A DNA stretch of 64,000 nucleotides from Symbiodinium natans. Lineage: Eukaryota; Sar; Dinophyceae; Suessiales; Symbiodiniaceae. The translations under genes and the position numbers were made by a program. Below, piece after piece: positions 26,515 to 38,016 of the stretch; position 1 is the first letter of the stretch; every line of letters starts with the position of its first letter. The stretch spans positions 357,177-421,176 of the forward strand of contig CAJNDS010002779.1 in the NCBI GenBank assembly GCA_905221605.1. The letters run 5' to 3'. The notes under the pieces were generated by a model. The model made no database searches. It was not told the origin of the DNA and saw only the letters and a list, made by a program, of their open reading frames with translations.

Positions 26515-27477
26515 CTAGGAAAGCAGACGGACCACCACCTTGAACAGCTCGACATTTAGGGTCGAGGGTTTACTGGGTTAGGGGTTTCAGTACTAGGCCT
26601 TCGGTTTCCAAACAGGCTCGCCTGTTCTTCAAAGCAGCTGAGCGTAATGTTCAAGCAAGTATAAGGGCAGCTCTACTCGAACTTGCGGTCCTTCTTGGGG
26701 TGCCTATGTGGTACATACGAGCTAGGGTTTTCCCCAAACATTCAAGCCGGCTTCCAAAATTATGAGGACTCCCTACATGCACTCACCACAACCCTAAAAC
26801 CATAACCCTAAATTCTACGAGCCCCAGTGGTCGACAACAGCTGGACATGCAAAGCTCGAAGAACATCCGGAAGAATCGCATCCCAAGTTCCCTAAGCCCT
26901 TAACCCTGAACCCTGTTTCAATCTCCTTTTATCTCCCAAAGCACTGCTTTTTTCAAATCTCTTGCGCCAAATGAAGGGTTTGTTGTCACCTGCCCATATA
27001 AGGCTTCCGAGAATACGAGAATAAGGGTTTAGGGTTGTTCTTGTGGGGGGGGGGGGAGTTCCTTTAACAAGGACGGTATTATATCGGGAAATACCCATCT
27101 GTGGAGGCTTCCCAAAATGAAGGGCTCCCAAAATAAGGCACCATAAAAAAACCCGCATTCTTGGAAATGCCCATGTAGAAGAAGACTCGGCAAGCAACAT
27201 CTGCTGGGCCACGACTTGGTGCGTGCTCAGCTCCAAAGCACGACTTTGTGCGTGCTCGGCAGGAAAAAATGTGCAGTGAAATTCCTTAAAACACTAAAAG
27301 GGCCCCCTTTCAGGCCACTCAATTTTGCCCCAACCTCTGCAAGAGGCTACATGTAGCAACTCCCACATTTGCGAGGTTTTTCTTGAGCATCTGACCCATG
27401 AACTTCCGAATTTGGTCGTCCATGCTCTCCAGGCTTCCCAGCGTTGCAACGATAAACTCGAAGATGCGACTCCGGTC
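26515..27477 (-). CDS. C-terminal exons of the receptor-like gene
   Basis: 27477-about 27367 encodes DRSRIFEFIVATLGSLESMD and continues DQIRKFMGQMLKKNL. 26891-26819 encodes GTWDAILPDVLRALHVQLLS. 26637-26594 encodes ALKNRRACLETEGL. 26547-26515 encodes LFKVVVRLLS and stops with TAG. They form an amphipathic, probably helical tail. The donor of the first exon is not settled (AAT|GTGGGA or GGA|GTTGCT), but the remaining phases fit. Placing these exons in this gene depends on skipping a 5-kb repeat-filled intron, so they could belong to another transcript. Confidence 0.55.
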
Positions 27478-30400
27478 CTCTTGCGTTTAGGGTTTAGGGT
27501 TTAGGGTTTCGGGTTTAGGGTTTAGGGTTTAGGGTTTAGGGTTTAGGGGTTTAGGGTTTAGGGTTTAGGGCTTAGGGTTTAGGGTTTAGGGTTTAGGGTT
27601 TAGGGTTTAGGGTTTAGGGTTTAGGGTTTAGGGTTTAGGGTTTAGGGTTTAGGGTTTAGGGTTTAGGGTTTAGGGTTTAGGGTTTAGGGTTTAGGGTTTA
27701 GGGTTTAGGGTTTAGGGTTTAGGGTTTAGGGTTTAGGGTTTAGGGTTTAGGGTTTAGGTTTAGGGTTTAGGGGGTTTAGGGTTTAGGGTTTAGGGTTTAG
27801 GGTTTAGGGTTTAGGGTTTAGGGTTTAGGGCTTAGGGCTTAGGGTTTAGGGTTTAGGGTTTAGGGTTTAGGGTTTAGGGTTTGCTCACTGAAGCGACGCG
27901 CCTCGACCCAAGGGGTCGTGGGCGGCGCGTCGCGCGAAAGCTAAGACCCCACCCCAAGACCACACAAACCTTACTCTGTTAGGGTTTAGGGTTTTTTTTT
28001 GGGATAGTTCTCTCGTTGCTTCGTATTCTCTGCTGTAGTCGATATTTTAATTAAAATCAAAACTACAAGTAAAGCAAAGCAAAGGGCAACAGTATGCTTA
28101 TACGTTGTGTTTTTACGCCCGAGCAGGCCAGGACGGAGGGTCTCAAAACCGCGCTCGGGGCCACGGTGCCATCGCCCGCTGATTTTACCCCAAAAGGGCC
28201 AAGAGAGGTCTTTACGCCCGAGCAGGCCAGGACGGAGGGTCCCAAATTCGCGCGCGGCTGTCGCTGCGCTCTGTGGCACCGCAGAACGTTTCTCGTTCTC
28301 TCGTTGCTTTTGTGTTCTCTGCCGTAGTTGATAACATTGTGCTTTTATATCTTGACACCCGAGCAGACCCGGAAGTCCCAAAATCGCCCTCGGGGCCGCA
28401 GCGCCATCGCAAGAATGCGGTTTTTTGGTATGGTTTTGGGCACCCCCTCCATTTTGCCCCAAAAGGGCCAAGAAAGGCCCAGAAAGCTGGCCCGCAATGA
28501 AAAGTGCGACTTTTTGGTATTGTAATCGATGGTTTTGGGCACCCCTCCATTAGGGCCAGAAAGCCTCCAAGAGGCCGCAAGAGCCACCAAAAGGCTTCAA
28601 AAAATCAAAGGGCCAGGAAAGCCCCAGCAAGGCCCCAAGAGGCCCCAAGAGCCACCAAAAGCCTTCAAAAGGCTTTCAAAGGCCGGAGCCACCAAAATGC
28701 CTCAAAAGGCTTCAAAAAGCCTTCTAAAAGAGGGCGACCCCAGGATCTGCCCTGGCGTGAAATGAAAAATGCTATTTTTTAGTATTGAAATCGATGGTTT
28801 TTGGCACCCCTCCGATTTTACCCCAAAAAGGGCCAGGAAAGCATCGGAAAGCCCGCAAGAAGCCTCAAGAGCCACTAAAAAGCTGAGCCAGCAAAAGGCA
28901 TGAAAGGGCCGCAAAAAGAGGGTTTGTTTTTTTGGGATAGTTCTCTCGTTGCTTTGTGTTCTCTGCTGTAGTTGATATTTTGGTATGAATCAAACGACAA
29001 GTAAAGCAGAGGGCAACAGTACTGTATGCTTCTATGTTGTGTCTTTATGCCCGAACAGGCCAGGAAGGAGGCCAAGGCGCCATCGCTCGCTGTCGCTGCG
29101 CTCTGCGGCGCCGCTGTGCGCAAGAACGTTTCTCGTTCTCTCGTTGCTTTTGTGTTTTCTGCTGTAGTTGATAACATTGTGCTTTTATGACGTATCTTGA
29201 CACCCGAGCAGACCCGGAAGGAGGGTCCCAAAATCGCGCACCGGGCCGCGGCGGCATCGCTCGCTGTCGCTGCGTGCGATTTCTTAATACTGAACTTGAT
29301 GGTTTTGGGCACCCCCAGAAAGCCCTCAAGAGGATGCAAAAAGGCTTGAAAAGGCTTCAAAAAAGCTCTCGAGGGGGAGCCCTGGCCCGCAATAAAAGTG
29401 CGATTTTTTGGGGACCCCTCCATTTTACCCCAAGAGAGAGCCAGGAAAGCAGCTTGAAAAGGACTCAAAAAGCCCTCTAAAAGAGGGGGGACCCCAGGAT
29501 CTGCCCTGGCCCGCAATGAAAAGGGAGATTTTTTTGTACTAAAATCGATGGTTTTGGGCACCTTTCCATTTTACCCGAAAAGGGCCAGGAAAGCCCCAGA
29601 AAGCCCCGAGGGTTCAAGGAGCCACCAAAAGGCGTCAAAAAACCCCTTGAAAAGAGGGGACGCTCCATTTTAATTACCCCAAAAAGGCTCCCAAAAAGGC
29701 CCAGAAAGGTGTTCTTGAAGGCAAACTTTCCTTTCAAGGGGGGGTCGGATTTTTAAGCAAGGGGTATCCAAGTACTAGTTTGCTTTGAAAATCCCCCCCC
29801 TTGACTGAAAAGGTCGCGGGGATCCTGAAAAGGCTTTTCGAAGCCTCTGGATGCCTCCGGACGCTCCCGGACACCAGGGCCCGGAAGCCTAAATCCTAAA
29901 TCCTAAATCCTAATGGGGGGAGCCCAGAAACTGTCAGGGAGGAGCCCAAAAAGGCTCAGAAACTCAGAAGCTGTCCGGGAGAAGCCCAAAAAGGCTCAGA
30001 AACTGTCCGGGAGGAGCCTTAAAAAGCCCAGAAACTGTCCCGGAATAGCCCAAAAAGGCTCAGTTTCACAAAATGGTCCGGGAGGAACCCTAAATCCTAA
30101 ATCCTAAATCCTAAATCCTAAATCCTAAATCCTAAATCCTAAATCCTAAATCCTAAATCCTAATTTTTAGAAGGGGAAGGAAGGAGGGTCTAGGCTTTAG
30201 GGTAATAAAATATGCTTTAGGGCTTTACGCCCTGTTCCCTCTTTCAAAGCTGTGAGGAGTGCGTTACGGTGCCAGAAGCTAACTCTTCTGGCACTGAAGA
30301 GAGCATCTGCCTCCAACTGCTAGACTGTCGCTACTCAGTTGTCGGCTGCCGTCGCTAGAGGCTCGGCGGGCTCGCTGCGGCCCGCTGCCTTGCCGGCAGC

Positions 30401-33400
30401 TAATCAGGGGCCTTGCTCGCAGTTTAGGGTTTAGGGTTTAGGGTTTAGGGTTTAGGGTTTAGGGTTTAGGGTTTAGGGTTTAGGGTTTAGGGTTTAGGGC
30501 TTAGGGCTTAGGGTTTAGGGTTTAGGGTTTAGGGTTTAGGGTGTGTAGAAGGGAAGCTCGCTGGTGCTAAAAGCGCCCGGGCCGCTCGCTTGCGTTAGCA
30601 TGTAGTCCCACCCCAACCACCCAAACTATTCTCATTTAGGGTTTAGGGTTCACCCCCCAAACCCCCCTCAAGGGGGGCTTTCTTGCTTTTTGCAGAGAAA
30701 GAGCAGGGTGGGGCCTCCCGAACTTCATGGAGCCTGTCACAACCTCGTAGGCTTCTTGGAGCTTTCACGGAGTAAAATGGAAGGTGCCCAAAACCGTCGA
30801 TTGCAATACTAAAAAAACCCACATTTTCATTACGGGTCTGGGCAAAGCCTGGATCTCGGGGCCAAAAGGGCAGCAAAACGGGTAGCAGGGGCCTCGGCCG
30901 GCCCCTGCAAAAATCCATAGGAGGTTTGAGGGGTCTCAGAGAGGGTTTCAGGCGGTTTGCCGGGTCAGAGAAGGGTGCGTTTTTCGGTTTTTTGCGCTCC
31001 TTGTTGGGCAAATGCTTTCCTGGACCCGGCCAGAAGGGGGGGTCCCTGGAATCTGCCACCCTAGGCCTGCGGCGTAACCAGGCACAGCAGGCCCCGTCTA
31101 CCGGGAGGCTTTACCCTCCCTCACCGTTCTGTGGAGACGCTCGGTCACGCCCATGTAAATGGACAGCGGCGCTCTCGGCAGTTTAGGGTTTAGGGTTTAG
31201 GGTTTAGGGTTTAGGGTTTAGGGTTTAGGGTTTAGGTTTAGGGTTTCGGGTTTCGGGTTTCGGGTTTAGGGTTTAGGGTTTAGGGTTTAGGGTTTAGGGT
31301 TTAGGGTTTAGGGTTCAGCATCTCAAGTCCGAGCATTCACTAGTCAAGCAGCTTGTCAAGCGTTGGAAAAAAAAAAAACACCCACCCAAGAAACCCATAA
31401 CATTGAGAAAATACAAAGTTCACTCAATATATTCCCAGTAGTTAGTTTTTAACGGACCCAAAACCCGAAATCTAATCTAAGGCCCACAATAGGCCCTTTA
31501 TGCTCTTAGGGCCTTAAACCCTACGGTTTAGAAGCCCCTATCGGTGAAGGCTCGGTTTTGGTCAAAAACCCAAAAAACGATAGGCCGCCCAGAACCGTCG
31601 ATTTCAGTACTGAAAAATCGCATGTTTAACTGGGATTCGGGCCGATCCTGCGGTCCCCCTCATTGGGGTGTTTTTGGAGGCAAACTTTCCCTCTCAAGGG
31701 GGGGTCGGAGTTTGAGGCAAGGGGGGTCTCCGAAGACTACTTTGCCTTTAAAATCGAAAAACACGACCCCCCCTTGACCAAAACTAGGCTGTGAAAAGGT
31801 CGCGGGGCGGCCCTTCATCAGAATTGAGGGTTAAAAACCCTGAAACATCCTGAAAAACATTGAAAAACCTTGAAAAACACTGAAAAACTTTGAAAAACCT
31901 TGAAAAACTCCGGGAAAGGGAAATTCACCATTGCCTGCCCACTTTTGACGCCAGGAAAGTCACCGTTGCCCACTTTTGAGGCCAGGAAACTCACCGTTGC
32001 CCACTTTGAAGCCAGGAAAGTCACCGTTGCCCACTGTTGAGGCCAGGAAACTCACCGTTGCACACTTTTGAGGCCAGGAAACTAACTCACCGTTGCCCAC
32101 TTTTGAGGCCAGGAAGTCACCGTTGCCCACTTTTGAGGCCAAGAAAGTCACCGTTGCCCACTTTTGAGGCCAGGAAAGTCACCGTTGCCCACTTTTGAGG
32201 CCAGGAAAGTCACCGTTGCCCACTTTTCAGGCCAGAAAAGTCACCGTTGCCCACTTTTCAGGCCAGGAAAGTCACCGTTGCCCACTTTTGAGGCCAGGAA
32301 AGTCACCGTTGCCCACCTTTGAGGCCGAAAATCACCGTTGCCCACTTTTGAATTAGGGTTTAAATTCGTTATGATAGAGAGGTTTAGGGTTTAGGGTTTA
32401 AGGGTTAGGGTTTAGGGTTTAGGGTTTAGGGTTTAGGGTTTAGGGTTTAGGGTTTAGGGTTTAGGGTTTAGGGTTTAGGGTTTAGGGTTTGGGGCAACTT
32501 GAGAGTTTAGGGCAACTTTGGGGTTTAAGGTTCAGGGTTGAGGGGCCTGTCCTCTTCGCTCGAAGCGTGGCAGTTCGCGACTTGCAAGAACTCAATCTGG
32601 GGGCCCCCAAACGGACACCAGGTATCTACACCAATCTTGAAAAGGGACCTTACATACACTCACCAAGAACAGTAATATAAACCCTGTTTCATGTCCATTT
32701 CCAGCAGAGGGCGGGGAGGGGGGGGGGACCATAATGCTGATGCTGCCATGCTTGAAGGAGCCCCTCCCAACCTTATCGCCAAGTTGTAAGGCGATGTCAA
32801 AGGAGGTGCAGCCGTCGTCTCCAATGACACCGACGTCAGTCGCGAAGACGAGCTCCAACTGAAGCTGCTTGGAGAGTAGGAACTCGAACAGGCACCAGAC
32901 TCCTCGGCAACTCTTTAGGGTTTAGGGTTTGGGGTTCAGGGTTTAGGGTTTAGGGTTTGGGGTTTGGGGTTTAGGGTTTAGGGATTAGGGTTTAGGGTTT
33001 AGGCTTCGGGGTTTTGGGTTTAGGGTTTAGGGTTTAGGGTTTAGGGTTTAGGGTTTAGGGATACAGGGGGGCTAGAAGGAACCTTTACGCATCAACACAA
33101 TTGGGCACCCCAAAGACCATAGTGTAGAAATCTGACCGAAACCCATCTGATGAAGCAGCCCCCGCACGTGCAGCACGTATATGCTAGCAAAGTCAGCTAC
33201 CCAATTACACCACCCAACACCCCAAAGAGTCAAAGGCACGTCAAAGAAACAGTGGGGGACGACGGGAGACAAAGGGAGACGAAGGGAGACAAAGGGAGGC
33301 GAGGAGCACAGCAACCCGGCAAAGCCACACATGAAGGGAGACAAAGGGAGACAAAGTGAGACAAAGGGAGACAAAGGGAGACGAAGGGAGAAGGGAGACA

Positions 33401-36400
33401 AAGGGAGACAAAGGGAGACAAAGGGAGAAAAAGGGAGACAAGGAGCCCAGGAACCCGGCAACAGTCCTCAGAATGTCGGCAATCCTTATATGATTTTAGA
33501 ACCCCAACAGTAGACTGATTGGGGAAATACCCCTAAGGGGCCTTTGGTTTCAGTTAGGAGTCTCATAGGAGTTCGCGTCAGAAGATAACATCCACCCCTT
33601 CCCCCCTGACCAAAAACCATCTCCATCGAGGTGTAGGGTTTATAAGGCTTAAGGACATACGCACGACTATGTAGAAGATTCTGCACATGAAAGCCGAGGT
33701 GCGCGTCAGCGGCTGCACCTCATGATCCAAAACCATAGCGACTCCCTTGATGCCGCCTCGCAGGGTCCGAGCGAAGGCACTTTCCATGATGGTGCTTCCC
33801 AGCCTGAGGCGATTCTGCGAGTCAGACCTTCCCTCTGTGATCTTGCCACGGGCGTTTTGCTACAAGAAGGCATTCATCCTTATGCACTCCAAACATTGAC
33901 AAAGTCCCTTTATGAGGGCTGCCAGGAAGGGACCTCAAAATTACGGAAGCTCCCCATCTCCTGCTGCGGTCGTGGGGCTCACCCTCGATGTCCCACTGGT
34001 TGTTCGCGAAAGAGCAAATCCAGTAGCTTGCGCCCATCCACAATTGCCTAGGTCGGCCCACTGCTAACCCCAAAACCCTGAACCCTAACCCCAATCTCCT
34101 AAACATGATCTTCTTCTCTTAAACCCAGCAATATGTCCTATCCGACGGGTCCAAAGGGGCTACCTAGACACTACGACCCTAGACCCCGAATGCCTAAACC
34201 CCTAAACCTATGTATCCAAAAACGCTCCCTACGCCCTAAACCCGAATCCCTAAACCCTAAACGCTGCCTAGCGGCCCTTCTGCAGACAATGCGTGGCAGT
34301 GAATGGAGCGGGCGAAATGGGCAAAGCTGGTCCCCCAAGAGTGGGAGACGAAATACGACACCTGCCCACAACATGTCGAGAGCTTAGGGTTTAGGGTTGA
34401 GGGTTTAGGGGCTAGGATTGAGGGTGTTCAGAGGGACAAGCTCCTCAATCCTGAACCCTAAGCCCCAGGCCCCAAGCCGCCAAAATTTGTACAAGAACCG
34501 CAAAACCCTAAACCCTAAACCAGCCCTGAACAGCAAACCGCATGCTCCTCCAAACCTTCATCACCTCAAAACCCTAAACCCCAAACCCTAAACCCTAACC
34601 CCAAACGCGACAAGCCCGACCTCTCGGCCGCCCCACAGAGACACGAAGGACACCTCAGTGGGGCTAAGAGCGTACGGCTTCTGCGATGACAGTCTGTTTT
34701 TTCCGGGGCTTGGGGAGATTTAGGTTTTAGGGCTTAGGGTTTTTCGGGTTTAGGGTTTAGGGTGCTTGGGGTTTAAGCTCTTGGGGCTTAGAGCCCCTGT
34801 ATAAGAACGCGAAAACATAAACCCTACAGCCCGCGGGATTCGAGCTTAGGGTTCCTCAGTCTGGACGACCCACCTGCTGGCTGCGCGTGAGAGGTCGGAC
34901 GATGTTGGCCACCACGAAGTGCATGTTGCCTAGACTCCAGAGTAACCCCGGAACAACAAGGGGGAGACTACTGACCCTAAACCCTAAACCCGAACTCCTA
35001 GATGCCCTCCAAAAACATCTTGAACCAAAACACAGGCTCCGCATCCGAGTTGCGGTCCAGCAAGATGAAGCTCTGGAAGTGGCCCCACAGCTCCCACAAA
35101 GTCAGGGCCAGTAGACCTGAGGCGTTTTCGGGCTCAGGGGGTTTAGGGGGTTTTCGGGGTTTCAGGAGGTTTAGGTAGGGGGTTTAGGGTTTAGGGTTTT
35201 AGGGGTTTAGGGGTTTTAGGGGTTTAGGGGGGCATAAGGAGTTTAGTCATCTTAAGCGCCGAGAAGCCCTGATTCTTGGGGTGGGCCGCATCCGGGCCCG
35301 GATGCTCTTCATGCTGGATCTGGCGCCGATACTCCTTAAGAACACAGTCCGTTGGGACGTTCCCCCTTAGACATACAGCCCTTCATAGGGATTCGAGTAC
35401 GCCCTAGTATAATCGCCAGTAAGGAACTGATAGCATAAGGGGGGAACATCCACAACAATCAGACAGAAGGCCTATGGTGTAGGCTCCCTCAAGATAATCA
35501 TGGGCCCCGAAAGATTCAAACAGGCTCCAGGGCTCCTCCAGAGCTTTGGTGAAGGGCGTTCGTTGATAGCGCTGCCGAATGATCCATGCCATCAAAGGGT
35601 ACAACACCGCCAGCACGAGGAGGGATGGGAGGGCGCAGTATCCGGCAGTGACCAGAACGTGCGCCAGGCCGTTGCCTGACATGATTGCCTGAGCTCCGGC
35701 GGCCAGAAGACAAGAGAACCTGTTCCTACGTGAGGGCCTCAGATGACAGCTCGACCTGAAGCTCCAAAGCTGCAAAAGCTGCATTATGCTGCATTCTGAG
35801 TCCAGGGGCAACTTGTATGGCCACAGGCAGCAAGACAAGGAGGAACAAAGCTGCACAGAGGAGCAAGAAAAGGGGAGTGATCTCGGTGGCGTGCAGCGAG
35901 CCCACAGTGGAAGCGCAGTCGAAGGGCACACGCACCCCTTGAACTTCGACCTTGCTGCGCTCCACCCCACACACCTTGATTGCATTGGCCTTCAGGGTTT
36001 GCAGGCTTTAGAGGGGTGATTGGATTTACAGGGTCTACAGGCTTTGCAGGATCGACGGGCTTTACAGGGTTTATAGGGCTTACAGGGCTTATAGGGTTTA
36101 CAGGGCCTGCAAGGTTTACAGGGTTCACAAGGTTTAGGGGCTTAGAGGTTCTGAGCTGGCCTTCTCCAGGTTGTAGTCCAGCCATTCCAAGCCCGTTCCC
36201 TGCGCCCGATAGATCACCCGCCGGTGCAGAAGCTGAGACAAGCGCTTGGGAAGATCCACCAGCGGGCCCTGGACCGAGATGACGAAGGACCTCTACTCCC
36301 CTTTAAGAACCTTAATAGACATGATGTTGTTAATTAATATTCATATCTCCTTTATGAACCTTGATAAGAATGATAATTTTAATGAATATTACTAGTAATA

Positions 36401-37981
36401 TCCTCTTGGGAAACAAAAATACAAAAATAGCTCCCAAGGGGGATGTAGGGACCGGTCCATCTCATCGGGATCCTTGCCACCGGCTCTGCGCAACTTGCTC
36501 TGGATTCGCTGCGACTTTGCATCGACAACCACTAGGGGAGCGTAGAGGATCTGGAGAAACAGGAAAGCCAAAAGCGCACAGCTGGCTGTGGCCCCAAGAA
36601 GCACTGCAAACTGGGTGGTATCTTGAGGCCACAAGTGGCACACATCAGACCTGCCGTCGGACCAGGCATTGTACACCGCGCACTTGCGACAGGTGCCGTT
36701 CCAGAACTGCATGTGCGGTGGGCAGAATGAGCATGTGTGCAAGCTATCTTGAAGTGCAACAACGGGATGGTCAGCAAAGCGCTCGAGAGTCGTCTGATAG
36801 TTCGCGCAGGTGCATCGCAGGACCGTGTCATTCGCGACCGCCGCCGTAGTGGGGCAGGTCAGCCCTGGCGTGCTCAGTGCGCGCAGCTCGCTCGCGCTGG
36901 CGTTGAAGGCAACTCCCTGCGCGCATGATGGGCACGAAGCCTGCAGGGAATCCAACCCGAAACCCGCCCTAAACCCCTAAACCCGAAACCTCCGCAGCGG
37001 CTCCAACCATCCAACCCTAGACCCCAAGCCTCCAGGGAATCCACCGTGAAACCGACTTCGGTGGCCAGGACGAGGACTTCTCTCAGTGGTGGCGCGTAGT
37101 CGATGTGGACGTCTTCCACCGTTACATGGTCAGCCCGAGTGCTGAGCAAGGGGCTGGACCATGACTGGAGATGAATTCCTACGTGGTTCAGCAACCCCTG
37201 AGAAAAACAAAAAAAGTATGTTCTTGTTCGGGTTCTCTGTAGTTGGTGCTAGGAACAGAAACAAAACCAAGAAGGTAACACAGCGTACTGAACAGCCTCG
37301 CTTCCAGACAGGCGGACACGCTCGTGCAAGCAGGTTGCCATGGACAGGAAGCCCGAGCTCAACGAGCTCAACTCGCCACTGGCGTTCAAGAACGCGCCAT
37401 CCGCCACCTCGGGCATAAGAACTCCTAAACCCCTTGGGGGGGGGGGGTGGCTCCTACTAGGCAACTTGAAAGGTGGCTAGAAAAAGGGTAAGTACTTCCC
37501 TTACCTTCGGACGCGCCTGCCTCTAGGGTCTGGTTCGCGCAGATGGAGCAGTCGGCATTCTGCAGATCGAGGCCATGGCCGCCCGTGACGGCTTCCATGA
37601 GAAGGGCCGCTGCAGGGCTGAGCTGCATGCAACCTGCGGCCAGGATGCTGGAAGCCGGGTCACCTGCAGGCTTTCCCGGACATTCAGGTGGAGGGTTTTA
37701 AGGTTTTGGGGACCACATTCTGCGGATCCTTTCAAGGGGGATTCTGCTATTTGGTCGGAGGGATAAACCCTAAAACCCAAACCTCAGGCCCTAAACCCTA
37801 AACCCTAAACCCTAAACCCTAAACCCTAAACCCTCCCCCGACCACAATCTTTTCCAAACTCCTTCACCTGCTGCATTCCGAATCAGCAGCTGGGAGCCAG
37901 GTTCGAGCCGCACCTGGTGGGTTTCGGGTTTAGGGTTTGGGCTTAGGGTCACTTACATATATGTGTACATAGTTCATATAT

Positions 37982-38016
<35 letters not shown>

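Larger units (their letters stand above)
28400..31640. repeat. Dispersed repeat with core ATCGATGGTTTTGGGCACCCC
   Basis: Plus-strand copies occur near 28413, 28509, 28772, 29277, 29400 and 29526, and minus-strand copies near 30780-30830 and 31575-31625. The core is TTTTTTGGTATTG, then ATCGATGGTTTTGGGCACCC, then CTCCATTTTACCCCAAAA and GGGCCAGGAAAGC. Between copies lie AG-rich fillers of the AAGGCTTCAAAA type. Confidence 0.7.
27478..32551 (-). other. 5-kb intron filled with telomeric and dispersed repeats
   Basis: Between the exons ending at 32552 and starting at 27477 there is no convincing coding sequence. The stretch holds four TTTAGGG arrays, a TCCTAAA variant array, structured GC-rich hairpins, a 31-bp minisatellite, a 350-bp direct duplication and about eight copies of a dispersed repeat. 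One possible small exon (APLSIYMGVTERLHRT, about 31133-31185, before GTGAGG) could not be placed. Confidence 0.55.

Noticed and set aside
27986-29561. Long minus-strand frames with repeated TTAENTKATRERE words
   Set aside because: They come from a 350-bp direct duplication and dispersed repeats; no family or start context supports them.
31925-32352. Regular 31-bp repeats suggesting a CRISPR array
   Set aside because: Units abut without spacers and the context is eukaryotic; it is a minisatellite.
33072-33513. Frames with KGDKGRQRETKGD or PLSPFVSLCLP repeats
   Set aside because: Translations of the (GGGAGACAAA)n polypurine array, not proteins.
35784-36185. Pro-Val-Asn repeat frame (NPVNLAGPVNPISPV)
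   Set aside because: Translation of a 9-base intronic minisatellite; the real exons on either side are in other frames with agreeing splice phases.
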